From NCBI GenBank assembly GCA_018003015.1, contig JAGNEZ010000005.1:62001-126000 (forward strand): a stretch of 64,000 nucleotides of DNA. Reading direction: 5' to 3'. A model generated the notes under the pieces. That model had not been told where the DNA came from, ran no database searches, and worked only from the letters and a program-made list of their open reading frames with translations. The stretch comes from Phycisphaerae bacterium (GTDB taxonomy: Bacteria > Planctomycetota > Phycisphaerae > UBA1845 > PWPN01). Both the position numbers and the translations under genes were made by a program. Positions 28,158 through 37,537 of the stretch are shown here, in pieces (the first letter of the stretch is position 1; every line of letters starts with the position of its first letter).

Positions 28158-29486
28158 ATGAAGCCGGATGTGACCCGACCCGCGTTCTTACCCGCCCGTG
28201 CGGGCCCAAGGCTGGCCGGCATGATGGCTGCCGTACTGCTGCCCGCGTGGGCAGGCTGTCTTCCGCCCTTGATCCCCGCCCCCAGCGGCGACGATACCGT
28301 CGATTCGGGCATTCAGGTCAACGGCGAGAGTGTCGACACCTTGCTCGACCGATACACCGACACCCACCTCGACCCCGGCAGCGACATGAGGTTACTGACC
28401 GATGGCCCGGAGTCGCTGGCCGCTTTCGAACAACTCATCAACTCGGCCGAACAGCACATCCACATCGAGACGCTCAACTTCGACGACGATATGGAGAAAC
28501 CGCGGGATATCGCCCTGGAAGTGGCTCAACTCCTGGCCGCCAAGGCCCGCCAAGGCGTCCGCATCCGGATGATCGTCGATCCGGTGGTGGAAGGCATCAT
28601 CACCCCTCCGACCGTCACCCAGGCGCTCTCCGAAGCCAACATCGAAATCCTCGGCTACGTGCCCATGTGGACCGGCCCGCTCATGCAGGCCCTTCACCGC
28701 ACACACAAGAAGCTTATCCTGGTGGATGGCAAGGCGGCCATCATCGGCGGAATGAACTACGGTTGGCTCTACCTCGGTGAGGGACAATGGCGCGACACCA
28801 ACGCCCTGCTCACCGGCCCGGTGGTGGCCACCATGCAAGCCGAGTTCCTGCGCGACTGGGCATACCTCGGCGGCAATGCCGGCTGGGATCCCAGCCTCTA
28901 TCCGACCGTCGAACCCGCCGGCAGCCTGGGCGTGCGATCCATCGATCAGCGCCCCTTCCAAGATGACTTCGATATCAACAACGCCATCCTGATCGCCCTC
29001 CGCTCGGCGAAGCAGTCCATCGCCATCGAGACACCCTACTTCAACCCCACGGGCTGGATGCTGAATGAATTGACTGCCGCGGCAGGCCGGGGCGTGCGGA
29101 TTACCCTGCTGACCAACACCCAGGAGTCCACCGACATCAAGGACTCCTATACCCTCTTCACCACCTATCTGGGCCCGCTGATCGACAGCGGAGTTCACGT
29201 CTTCCTCTGGGGCCAGCCGCGCACGCTGCACTCCAAGGCCCTGGTCGTGGACAATACCCTGGCCATGATCGGCTCGTACAACCTCAACTGGCGGAGCATC
29301 GCCTGGGATACGGAGAACGTGGCAGTTGTCACCGACGCGGCATCCGTCACCCGCGTCCGGGCCATGATCGAGGCCGACATGACCGCCGAGTTGGTGTTCG
29401 AGGTTCCGCCCGGGTCGAATTGGCTCAACGCAGTTCTGGCCACCCCCGCTCCCGCATGGCTGCTGGCCCTGATTCCCTTCTTCTGA
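28158..29486 (+). CDS. Phospholipase D / cardiolipin synthase-family lipoprotein
   Basis: A 442-residue protein with two HKD motifs, HKKLILVDGKAAIIGGMN and HSKALVVDNTLAMIGSYN, the paired catalytic sites of phospholipase D enzymes. These transfer or hydrolyse phosphatidyl groups, for example in cardiolipin synthesis. Unlike inner-membrane cardiolipin synthases with two TM helices, it has an N-terminal export signal ending LLPAWAGC, a plausible lipobox, so it is probably a periplasm-facing lipoprotein. The ATG at 28158 follows AAGGAGAG; the longer open frame upstream overlaps the sulfotransferase gene and is rejected. A hydrophobic stretch ends the protein. Confidence 0.85.
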   Translation: MKPDVTRPAFLPARAGPRLAGMMAAVLLPAWAGCLPPLIPAPSGDDTVDSGIQVNGESVDTLLDRYTDTHLDPGSDMRLLTDGPESLAAFEQLINSAEQHIHIETLNFDDDMEKPRDIALEVAQLLAAKARQGVRIRMIVDPVVEGIITPPTVTQALSEANIEILGYVPMWTGPLMQALHRTHKKLILVDGKAAIIGGMNYGWLYLGEGQWRDTNALLTGPVVATMQAEFLRDWAYLGGNAGWDPSLYPTVEPAGSLGVRSIDQRPFQDDFDINNAILIALRSAKQSIAIETPYFNPTGWMLNELTAAAGRGVRITLLTNTQESTDIKDSYTLFTTYLGPLIDSGVHVFLWGQPRTLHSKALVVDNTLAMIGSYNLNWRSIAWDTENVAVVTDAASVTRVRAMIEADMTAELVFEVPPGSNWLNAVLATPAPAWLLALIPFF

Positions 29487-29488
29487 AG

Positions 29489-30727
29489 TCAGGCCGTGAT
29501 GGCCCGGGCGTTGAGCGACATGCCGGACGCGGCCCCGTGATCAAACACCGCCGAGTAGATGGTCCCGCAAGCGGCACACTCCCACGAGCCGACCACGTCG
29601 CCCTCCCGGGGCCAGCGCAACGGAAGCGGCAGCCCGCACTCGGCGCAGTTGCCGATCCGTCCGCTCAAGCGGTTGATCAGATCGTCGATTCGCCATGGTT
29701 TCTCGATGAAATGCGGAATCCCCAGCGACGCGCATTCCTCCATCCGATTCCTCAGACTGCTGGCGACGATCGTCACCCGGCTCGCGACTTCCCGGATACT
29801 CGCGACCATCCAGGCGGGATCAGCCTGGGAGCCGTCGAGATCGAGAAGGACGAACTCCAGATCGGCGTCGTTCCTGAGCAGGTCGAGAGCGTGCTCGAGC
29901 GACTCCACCGCGTAGCAGCCCGCCCCGACGCTCTCGAGCAGCGAAATGAACCAGCGGCGGTTCATCGCATCGGAATCCACGATCAGCACCCGGCCGTCGA
30001 ACGGCCAGCGAGCGTGCTCGTAATCCCGAAAGCCCAGGAGCATCTCGATCAGCGCGAGGCTCGTCGTCCTGGATTCCCGCTGGTGACGAAGCAGCACCAG
30101 TCGGCTTCGGCCGTCAACGGGCTCCTGGGACCGGAGATACCATCGGGCGGGGCCCGTCCCGATCGGGTGAGCCACGACCCAGCGATCGATCGCGGCGTCA
30201 AGATTGGGGATCTGGGCGCCAAACAGCTCGGTCATGTGACTGGCTGCGACGCCGGCCTGGGTCTCCGCCAAAAGGACCTGGGCACCCGAGTTCGCAAAGA
30301 GGATCCGGCCGTCCACGACCACTTCCAGGACAGCCAACAGGGATCGCCGAGGCTTCGCCGACGCCGCGGCGGTAGTCGCCGCCGAGATGGCCGCCTGGAT
30401 CTTCTCCAGCTTGAAGGGCTTCTCCAGAAAACCGCACGTCGGCACACCCGCGGCCTCGGACCGCAGATGGTCGGATGGAAAACCGGTCATGAGAATGACC
30501 TGCATCTCCGGAAAGACAGCTCGGAGTACGTGAGCCACGTGCAAGCCGTGAATGTCATCTCGAAGCATCCAGTCGGTCAGGACCACGTCGGGGCGAAACC
30601 GCGCACCGATGTCGATTGCCTCTCGCCCGCTTGCGGCAGTGGCGATTTGATGGCCGTCAGGGCGAAGTCCGAGTTCCACCTGGCGGCGAAAGATCGCCTC
30701 GTCGTCAACAACAAGGACCTTGGCCAT
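29489..30727 (-). CDS. Response regulator with two receiver-like domains, PAS-like middle and C-terminal zinc ribbon
   Basis: A 412-residue cytoplasmic protein. The N-terminal receiver (about 1-120) has the acidic pair in VLVVDDEAIF, Asp in VVLTDWMLRDDIHG and Lys in FLEKPFKLEK. A PAS-like region (about 130-230) follows. A second receiver-like domain (about 245-365) keeps an Asp in FVLLDLDGSQ and a Lys in FIEKPWRID but is otherwise divergent. The C-terminal 45 residues contain CAECG and CAACG, a likely zinc ribbon. No DNA-binding helix-turn-helix is seen, so the output may be protein-protein or RNA/DNA contact by the ribbon. The start follows GAGGAGG and lies 23 bases inside the upstream kinase gene, its probable partner. 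Confidence 0.85.
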   Translation of the reverse strand: MAKVLVVDDEAIFRRQVELGLRPDGHQIATAASGREAIDIGARFRPDVVLTDWMLRDDIHGLHVAHVLRAVFPEMQVILMTGFPSDHLRSEAAGVPTCGFLEKPFKLEKIQAAISAATTAAASAKPRRSLLAVLEVVVDGRILFANSGAQVLLAETQAGVAASHMTELFGAQIPNLDAAIDRWVVAHPIGTGPARWYLRSQEPVDGRSRLVLLRHQRESRTTSLALIEMLLGFRDYEHARWPFDGRVLIVDSDAMNRRWFISLLESVGAGCYAVESLEHALDLLRNDADLEFVLLDLDGSQADPAWMVASIREVASRVTIVASSLRNRMEECASLGIPHFIEKPWRIDDLINRLSGRIGNCAECGLPLPLRWPREGDVVGSWECAACGTIYSAVFDHGAASGMSLNARAITA

Positions 30728-33074
30728 GACCCTCCTCTCCCAGATCCTGGATCGCCAGCGGCAAGTCGATCGTAAACATCGTCCCCGAGCCTAACCGGCT
30801 GTGGACATCAATTATACCACCCTGCTCAGTGATAATCCCGTGCACGATGCTCAATCCCAGACCGGTCCCGCCCCGAGCCAGCCGCGTCGTGAAGAAAGGA
30901 TCGAAAACATGCTTCAACTGCTCGTCGGAGATGCCCCGGCCATTGTCCGAGACGGTCACCCGAACGCTCCAATCGGTCAGTTCGGTCCTCACTGTGACCA
31001 GAAGACCCTTGTTTCCGGACTCGGCGGCGTTGCGCATCAGGTTCACAAGGGCCTGCTCCACGGCAAGGGGATTGAGGGGCACATGGGGTAGATGCTCCGC
31101 CAGCTCGAGCCTGAGGGTCCCTCCCTGATCTCTGATGTACGGTTCTGTGAGCCGGGCGGAGCGATGCACACAGGCGTTGACATCACCCGGCTTCTTGCGC
31201 GTCGGCCGCTGACGGGCGAAGCTCATCAGGTCCCGGATGATCTCCCGGCAGCGTTCCGCGCTCTGGACAATATCACCTACACAAGCGTCGACCGCGGCGG
31301 CGTGCTCGGGCTTGGCCGCCAGCCGCTGAACGTTCTGAGCCGCGAGCAACACACCCCCGATCGGGTTGTTGATTTCGTGGGCGATACCCGCGACGAGCGT
31401 GCCGATGGACGCCAGCCTTTCGTGGCGGCGCAAGTGCTCGCGCGACTCCTCCAGTTCCTGGGTGCGCTGCTCCACCAGTTCCTTCAGGTGATGCTGGTAT
31501 CGGCTCAGCTCCTCTTCGGACCTCTTTCGGTCGGTAATATCTAGGAAAATGGTGGCAAACTGGCCCGGCTTCGGGCTGAAGGCGGTCACCTGAAAGTACT
31601 TGCCCAGGTCGCTTGCGGCGTGCTCGAAAGTCACGGGCTGACCGGTCAGGGCCACTCGCCCGTAGGTGTCGATCCAGTAGGAGTCGGTGTGCGGCAGGAC
31701 TTCCAGCACGGTCTTGCCGACGGTCTCGGCGGCCTTCAGGCCGGTGATCGACTCAAAGGCCTCATTCACCTCCAGGAACCGATAGTCGACCGCCACTCCG
31801 CCCTCGTCGCATAGGATCTCGTGAAGCCCGAAGCCCTCGCGCATGCTGCTGAACAAACCCCGATACCGCTTCTCCGACTCCCGCAGCCGCTGTTCGGCCA
31901 GCCTCCGCTCGGTGATCACCTCGGTGTAGGCGATCATCCCGCCGATCTGCCCCTGGGCATCATGCCAGGGCCGAAACTCCCAGCGCACATAGTCCACCGA
32001 GCCGTCCGAGTGCACCAGTTGATCCTCCTCCGAACGCTCGATGTTGCCGGAAAGGCATCGCTGGTGGGCATCGACCCATCGCCGCGGGCTCTCCGGAAAG
32101 ACATCGTGGCGATGCAGGCCGATAATGTCCTCCCGCTCGATCCGGTGGTCACGCAGATACCGATCGCTGACATAGAGGTACCGCAGATCCTTGTCGTAGA
32201 CCGCGATGGCACTCGGATCGTACTTGATGATGTAGCGGAGCCGCTCTTCGCTCTCCTTCAGCCGGTGAAAGAGGATCCCGAAGGGCTTGCGCAGACCGCT
32301 CTCGATCACCGCCCGGCAGACCAGGCAATACGACCCGATCCTCAGGACGTGGCCGAGAAAGCCGGCCAGGGCTCTGGCTCTTCCCGCTTCCATCGTGACA
32401 CTGTCGATGATCGCGAAGCAAACCTCCGCCCCCAAGGCGACGAGTACGGCAGCCGCAAACGGCCGGCGGAATCTCCGGTCCAGGTGCTTTCTGGATCGCC
32501 GCAGGTGCAGCATGGCACCGCCCAGCATCGCGAGGATCACCAGGACAGTCATTCGCCGGAAGGAGACACCACCCGAGCTCGCGGGACCGCAATATGGAAA
32601 AACCCGAAGACCGAAGATCAGAATCAGTGTGGCCACGACAACGGCCCCGATCGCGAGCAGCAAGGCCCATGGCCGGGGGCGAGAATGCAGGAACCAGGGA
32701 GCGATCAGCAACGCGCACCCGTTCAGGCCGGATGACGCCACCCGAAGCTGGCGGCACATGTCGTCCGGATAGCCGGCGAAGACACCCAGGCCCGGATGGC
32801 TCAGCGTATTCAGCACATCGAGGCTCGCTATCCCCAGATAGGACGTCCCAAGGAACAGAAGGAAGCCGTCATCCCCAAGCTCGCGCGAATTCCAGGCGAT
32901 GAGGAACACGCTGGCCGCCGCGGTCATGGCCAGCAGGCCGGCCACACTGTGAAAGAGCAATTCGTTGGACCGCCACGTCAACAAAAGAACGACCAGGCCG
33001 GCCAGTCCCCAAATCACAATCCCCCACCGCTCGATGGAACGGACACCGGCCACGACCTCGGCAGAGGCAGTCAT
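30705..33074 (-). CDS. MASE3-type membrane sensor histidine kinase with two PAS domains
   Basis: A 789-residue kinase. Residues 15-265 are a multi-helix membrane sensor with LGIASLDVLNTLSHPGLGVF, resembling MASE3. Two PAS domains (about 275-400 and 405-520) are followed by a coiled coil and HisKA with phospho-His in GIAHEINNPIGG (about 566). The ATPase has DNGRGISDEQLKHVFDPFF and GTGLGLSIVHG. There is no receiver domain, so phosphate should go to the overlapping double-receiver regulator encoded next. The ATG follows GAGGAG. It forms the downstream part of a minus-strand gene string beginning with a HEAT-repeat gene. The signal is unknown. Confidence 0.9.
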   Translation of the reverse strand: MTASAEVVAGVRSIERWGIVIWGLAGLVVLLLTWRSNELLFHSVAGLLAMTAAASVFLIAWNSRELGDDGFLLFLGTSYLGIASLDVLNTLSHPGLGVFAGYPDDMCRQLRVASSGLNGCALLIAPWFLHSRPRPWALLLAIGAVVVATLILIFGLRVFPYCGPASSGGVSFRRMTVLVILAMLGGAMLHLRRSRKHLDRRFRRPFAAAVLVALGAEVCFAIIDSVTMEAGRARALAGFLGHVLRIGSYCLVCRAVIESGLRKPFGILFHRLKESEERLRYIIKYDPSAIAVYDKDLRYLYVSDRYLRDHRIEREDIIGLHRHDVFPESPRRWVDAHQRCLSGNIERSEEDQLVHSDGSVDYVRWEFRPWHDAQGQIGGMIAYTEVITERRLAEQRLRESEKRYRGLFSSMREGFGLHEILCDEGGVAVDYRFLEVNEAFESITGLKAAETVGKTVLEVLPHTDSYWIDTYGRVALTGQPVTFEHAASDLGKYFQVTAFSPKPGQFATIFLDITDRKRSEEELSRYQHHLKELVEQRTQELEESREHLRRHERLASIGTLVAGIAHEINNPIGGVLLAAQNVQRLAAKPEHAAAVDACVGDIVQSAERCREIIRDLMSFARQRPTRKKPGDVNACVHRSARLTEPYIRDQGGTLRLELAEHLPHVPLNPLAVEQALVNLMRNAAESGNKGLLVTVRTELTDWSVRVTVSDNGRGISDEQLKHVFDPFFTTRLARGGTGLGLSIVHGIITEQGGIIDVHSRLGSGTMFTIDLPLAIQDLGEEGHGQGPCC

Positions 33075-33145
33075 GTTGAACTCCTCAGAGCCTGACGAAG
33101 AACCGTGTAGGGAACGAAGACCGGTAACAGAAGCCGGCGACCGGC

Positions 33146-33709
33146 TCAGGTACCACGAAACGCAACCCGGCTCATGACCGCGTAAGCCGGCCCCGAAGCC
33201 GACAAGATCGACTGAAACACAACCAGTTCCGTCGCGGCGAATGAACCGCCGGAGAAACGCGATTCCCCAGCCACCGCGGCCCGAAGATCGTCCGCGACGG
33301 CTGAGGCCTTCACCCTCCCCAGGGTCAGATGAGGATGAAAGCGGCGGTCTTCAGGCGGATACCCCAGAGATGCGAAAGCGCTCTCGCAGGCCTGCTGACA
33401 ATCGAGCAACCCCGCCGGTGGATCGACCAGCCCCGCCCATACGATCCGGACGGGCCCGTGGGGAGGGAAGCAGCCGGTCCCGCCGATCCGAATGCCGAAA
33501 GGCAAACAGGCGGCAGCCACGAGCTCGGCAGCACGACACACGTTCGGCAATTGATCGTCGGGGACCTCGCCCAGGAACTTGACGGTCAGGTGGATCTGGT
33601 CCGGGCGGGTCCAACGCACGCCTGGAGCCGCCGCACGCAGCCGGTCCTGCAGCGACCGCAGACGCTCATGGACCGCCTCAGGCAACTCGATCGCCAGGAA
33701 ACAGCGCAT
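33146..33709 (-). CDS. thpR: RNA 2',3'-cyclic phosphodiesterase (ThpR, 2H family)
   Basis: A 187-residue enzyme of the 2H phosphoesterase family, which opens 2',3'-cyclic phosphates on RNA ends and was earlier called 2'-5' RNA ligase. The N-terminus MRCFLAIELPEAVHERL and both catalytic HxT motifs, HLTVKFLGE (about 40) and HPHLTLGRVK (about 127), are present with normal spacing. Cytoplasmic. No Shine-Dalgarno is obvious before the ATG; the upstream gene ends 12 bases earlier, so it is probably expressed in the same transcript as the small membrane protein and HEAT protein. Confidence 0.92.
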   Translation of the reverse strand: MRCFLAIELPEAVHERLRSLQDRLRAAAPGVRWTRPDQIHLTVKFLGEVPDDQLPNVCRAAELVAAACLPFGIRIGGTGCFPPHGPVRIVWAGLVDPPAGLLDCQQACESAFASLGYPPEDRRFHPHLTLGRVKASAVADDLRAAVAGESRFSGGSFAATELVVFQSILSASGPAYAVMSRVAFRGT

Positions 33710-33721
33710 GACGCGATGATA

Positions 33722-34168
33722 TCAGCAAACGCGAGAGCTGAACAGCACTTCACGCATCGCCATCAACCGGTTGTGGGATCGGCGCCGACGAACGCGACCG
33801 CGGGCGTGCTGGCAGTATCGGCTCACCGCGTCGTCGAACATCGCCGCAGAGATCAGCAGCGCAACCGGGTGGGTGATCCTCAGTTCTCGCGCCAGGCGCC
33901 ACAGCTGCACGATATCCCAAACCGGTATCTTCATCCGAACAAGTGATCCCAGGAAAAGCGTCATCGGCCGGGATTTGCGCTGCTCGCTGTTGCGGCGGCG
34001 CTGCAAACGCATCAGGATGTGCACCAGGATCACCGCGACCGCCAGCAAAGCCAGCACGGTGACGGTCTTCACCCAGACCTGCGGATCCGTCTCTTGGAAC
34101 TGACGGCTGAACTGCTGGAACGCTTCCTTCTTGTTGAGGGTGGTGAACTGAGCCAGGAAGGGTATCAT
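33722..34168 (-). CDS. Uncharacterised small single-pass membrane protein
   Basis: I do not recognise this 148-residue protein. It has a soluble N-terminus of about 30 residues, one hydrophobic helix (VLALLAVAVILVHILM, about 39-56), a basic segment (RLQRRRNSEQRKSRP) and a C-terminal cytoplasmic region rich in Arg near the end. Inside-positive charge suggests N-out, C-in topology. Its ATG overlaps the stop of the HEAT-repeat gene (ATGA), with AAGGAGG in the overlap region, so the two are translationally coupled and probably work together. Confidence 0.7.
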   Translation of the reverse strand: MIPFLAQFTTLNKKEAFQQFSRQFQETDPQVWVKTVTVLALLAVAVILVHILMRLQRRRNSEQRKSRPMTLFLGSLVRMKIPVWDIVQLWRLARELRITHPVALLISAAMFDDAVSRYCQHARGRVRRRRSHNRLMAMREVLFSSRVC

Positions 34169-36126
34169 CGCTCCACCACCTCCTTGCCTGCACGGTCCCC
34201 CGCCAGCGGCGAGACTATCGGGCCGGACGCGGACGACACCAGCTGCTCGATCAGCCCGCGGGCCCGAAGGCGCACCTGCGGATCAACGTCGGAGGCCGCC
34301 ATGTGGGCGACACGCTTGGCCAGATTGAACAGCCCCATGTTCTCAATCAACCACAAGGCGCTGACTCGCTGAGCCCGGTCCTTTTCCACCATCATGCACA
34401 GCAAGGTCTCAGCCGCGTCTCGAACGCCGAGCTTCAACAGGGCACGGACGGCATTGGCCCGCACGCGGTTGTCCGGCGACTTGAGCAAGGGCAGCAAGCC
34501 ACTGCTGGCCGCACCGTCAACGCCCAGCCTTTCCACCGCCTCGATCGCGTTGGCCTGCACGCGACCATCCTGATCGCGGAGGGCAACGTTCAACAGCCGC
34601 CGACTGGTTGGGCTGGGCAGGGTGCCCAGAGCGGCGACCGCGGCACTGCGGACCTCGGCCTCGGGATCATGGCAGAGCGGATAGACATGCTCTTCGAATT
34701 CGGCCACCAGGCCTAGCACCGTCATGATGCGCAGGGCCCGAACCCGGTGAGTCGGCGACGCGGCGCCCAACCGGAGAGCCAGGTTGCGCCGCGCGTCCGG
34801 CACTCGCTCCAGCATCTCCCGCCCCTGGACACCCCGCTCCTGATCGCTCAGGCAGTCGAAAACCTCCCAGTAACGATCCAACGTCATGGGAGGCGGCCGT
34901 GTTTCCTTCGGCTTCTTGCCGGCACCACCCTCCGTTTCCGCCGGCAGCATGGAGGACAGAGGATAGTCCGCCGGCCGCCGGCGAACCAGCTCCATGCGCG
35001 CGACACAACTCAGCTCCGGATCGCCCTGCAAGGCCAGGCTGCGAAGGAAGCCGTCAGCCCTCGGATCCAGCCAGTGTACCAGCGCCCACACCACAGCATG
35101 TCGCCCGACACGATCCGATCGACGGTAGAACTCCTTCAGCGCATCCGTCTTGCGTTCCGCTGAGAGCCCGGTGGCTAGAAGCCATCGCGGAAACAGTCGC
35201 TGGAATTCCTCCGGAGCCTGGGACACATCGATCACTCGCCGGTCGATCCAGGCGAGTTCACGTACCACAACCAGAGCTCTGGCCAGCTTCGGCTCGACCA
35301 GCCGCCAGGATTGGCGAGTCCACTCCGTCAAGAACGACACATCCGGACAGACGTTCAGCAGATGGGCGACCTGAGAGCGCGCGTTCGTCGACGCCAGGGT
35401 TGCCATCGCAAAGGGCACGAACCGAGGGCTGGGTGAGTTGGCCAGCAGCGTCACGGCCGCCTGCGTCGCCCGGCTCCCGGGAGCCGAGAACACCGCCCAG
35501 CTGGCAGCCCCGAGATCGTCGGCGAACCACATCGCAACCTCGACGACGACAGACTGGCGATGAAGATCGAATGTGGCCAGCCCAGCCTCAACGGCTCCAA
35601 CCAGCTGCCTGCGATCCTCCGCCCGGGATTCCATCTCCGCCGGATCCAGGGCCACGCTCACCGGCTCCGAACCGACGGAGGCCTCGCCGTCAACGCCATC
35701 CGCGGACAACCTCAGCAGGTCCTGGGCCAGATGGTGGAGCGTCTCCGCGGCGGCCTCGCGGACCTTGACGGAGCGATCGCGAAAGCAGCCGTCCAGGAGA
35801 TAGGATGCCCGGAAGAGCCGCCCTTCCTGGATCAAAGACAGGACATTCAGCCGCAGTTGTTCGTCACGCGATTGGGCCGCTTCACGCAACACCCCAAAGA
35901 GCCGATCGACATCCAGAATCACCGCCTGACGCAGCTGCTCCTCCAGGAGATGGAAGCTCTCCACCAGCCCGAACAACCCCCGGCGGCTCTGTCGAACCAG
36001 CAACGTCTCGATCACCGCCAACGCGGTAGGAGGATCAGCCTGCCGCAACGCCGCCAGAAGGGCATCGTCCGCGGCAGGATCCGCGGACTCCCGCAAAATG
36101 GTAAAAATGGATGGATCGGTTGCCAT
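34165..36126 (-). CDS. HEAT-repeat protein
   Basis: About 653 residues built largely from alpha-helical HEAT-type units, clearest in the C-terminal 250 residues (PEAEVRSAAVAALGTLPS, DGRVQANAIEAVERLG, DNRVRANAVRALLKLG, DPQVRLRARGLIEQ) and again near 110-160 (DRSVKVREAAAETLHHLA). Such solenoids serve as binding scaffolds; no catalytic motif is seen. The ATG at 36126 has GAGGTGAG upstream. A longer frame from a TTG at 36276 would add a hydrophobic, signal-like stretch, so export cannot be excluded. It is the first gene of a minus-strand string (small membrane protein, thpR, kinase, regulator). Confidence 0.75.
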   Translation of the reverse strand: MATDPSIFTILRESADPAADDALLAALRQADPPTALAVIETLLVRQSRRGLFGLVESFHLLEEQLRQAVILDVDRLFGVLREAAQSRDEQLRLNVLSLIQEGRLFRASYLLDGCFRDRSVKVREAAAETLHHLAQDLLRLSADGVDGEASVGSEPVSVALDPAEMESRAEDRRQLVGAVEAGLATFDLHRQSVVVEVAMWFADDLGAASWAVFSAPGSRATQAAVTLLANSPSPRFVPFAMATLASTNARSQVAHLLNVCPDVSFLTEWTRQSWRLVEPKLARALVVVRELAWIDRRVIDVSQAPEEFQRLFPRWLLATGLSAERKTDALKEFYRRSDRVGRHAVVWALVHWLDPRADGFLRSLALQGDPELSCVARMELVRRRPADYPLSSMLPAETEGGAGKKPKETRPPPMTLDRYWEVFDCLSDQERGVQGREMLERVPDARRNLALRLGAASPTHRVRALRIMTVLGLVAEFEEHVYPLCHDPEAEVRSAAVAALGTLPSPTSRRLLNVALRDQDGRVQANAIEAVERLGVDGAASSGLLPLLKSPDNRVRANAVRALLKLGVRDAAETLLCMMVEKDRAQRVSALWLIENMGLFNLAKRVAHMAASDVDPQVRLRARGLIEQLVSSASGPIVSPLAGDRAGKEVVER

Positions 36127-36344
36127 GCGCGCAGTACACTCACCTCGTTCATCGGTTGCCCCAGCGGGTGGCATAACGTAGACGCCGCAGACGAAGGAAG
36201 ATATAAGGCCAAGGGTCCACCATGGCACCGCGGGCCTGTGACTCAGACCGCGAGGCCGACCGAAAGGCAGGATCAACAGCCGATAACCAGGAAACAGCAG
36301 CCGATAATCGCCGAATCCTGATCGCCGAACGTGACCCGCGAACC

Positions 36345-37436
36345 ATGCCTCCCTCCCTGAATCACCTCCCGATACCCCGGCCTGATGTCAACCGCCTCAA
36401 GGCCGTTCTGCAGCGTCGCCCGATCGGCGTTATCCCGCTGGTCGAGCTGGCCATCGCCGAAGAGGTGCTCGCCACGGTCAAAGGTGAACCGCTCATTCCC
36501 CTGCCGCCGGGCTCGGACCGGTCTCAAATCCGGGCCGGAATCCGCGACCGCCTCACCCTGTGGCAGGCCCTTGGCTATGACTACTATCGAGTCCGGGCGG
36601 AGATCCCTTTCCAGGTCGAGACCTTGGGAGCGGCGGACACCGCCTCTCCGGGGAAAGGCAGCCGTCAGTGGGCCAACGAGCATCAGGGAGCCATTCGCTC
36701 GGCGGATGACCTGGAACGCTATCCCTGGCCTGAGCCGGCTGCCATGGACTTCCGCCACGCGGAGGCGGCCACGGCCTGCCTGCCCGACGGCATGGGGCTG
36801 ATCGGCTTCTCCGGCGGAGTCCTCGAGTGGAGCAGCAATCTGCTGGGGCTCGAGGGCCTGATGATGATGCTCTACGACCAGCCGGAACTCGTCCGCGCCG
36901 TCGTCGACCGGGTGGGACAGACCATCCTGAACGCCTTCTCGATTCTCTGCGAGATGGACCAGGTGTTCGCCATCTGGCTGGGCGACGACATGGGCTTCAA
37001 GACCGCAACACTCATCCGTCCCGAACACCTCCGCGAGTACATCCTGCCGTGGCACAAGAAGTACGCGGAACTCGCCCATCGGACCGGCCGCCTCTTCCTG
37101 CTGCACAGCTGCGGGCACATCGACGCAATCATGCCCGACCTGCTGGACAGCGTGAAGATCGATGCCAAGCACAGCTTCGAGGATGTGATCGTCCCCGTCG
37201 AGGAGTTCCAGCGCCGCTGGGGATCGAGGGTCGCCCTCCTGGGCGGCGTGGACGTCGACCTGCTGAGCCGTCGCACGCCGGAGGACGTCCGCTGCCGCAC
37301 GCTCGAGATCCTCGAAGCCTGCGCCCCGACCGGCGGCTATGCCTGCGGCTCTGGGAACTCGATTACCAACTACGTGCCCCCGGCCAACTACCTGGCGATG
37401 ATCGAAACCGTACACCGATTCAACGGGCGGATATGA
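36345..37436 (+). CDS. UroD-family protein, corrinoid methyltransferase type
   Basis: A 363-residue TIM-barrel protein of the uroporphyrinogen decarboxylase superfamily. It contains a His-x-Cys pair (LLHSCGHID) and a later Cys (GYACGSGNSITNYVPPANY), the zinc-ligand pattern of MtaA/CmuA-like cobamide-dependent methyltransferases. The N-terminal RGNRP-type motif of true HemE is not seen. It probably transfers a methyl group to or from a corrinoid or coenzyme-like thiol, or acts on a methylated compound; the substrate is unknown. ATG at 36345 is chosen at the family boundary; frames further upstream give non-homologous text. It is a single gene, divergent from the HEAT gene and convergent with rfaE2. 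Confidence 0.78.
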   Translation: MPPSLNHLPIPRPDVNRLKAVLQRRPIGVIPLVELAIAEEVLATVKGEPLIPLPPGSDRSQIRAGIRDRLTLWQALGYDYYRVRAEIPFQVETLGAADTASPGKGSRQWANEHQGAIRSADDLERYPWPEPAAMDFRHAEAATACLPDGMGLIGFSGGVLEWSSNLLGLEGLMMMLYDQPELVRAVVDRVGQTILNAFSILCEMDQVFAIWLGDDMGFKTATLIRPEHLREYILPWHKKYAELAHRTGRLFLLHSCGHIDAIMPDLLDSVKIDAKHSFEDVIVPVEEFQRRWGSRVALLGGVDVDLLSRRTPEDVRCRTLEILEACAPTGGYACGSGNSITNYVPPANYLAMIETVHRFNGRI

Positions 37437-37537
37437 CCATCCCTGCGAACCGCGGCCGCTGCCCTCAAGAGCCCTGTCGGTACGCAGTTCGAGCCACAAG
37501 ACAACGAGCGTCGATCGCGGCCCACACAGCGTTCGCC

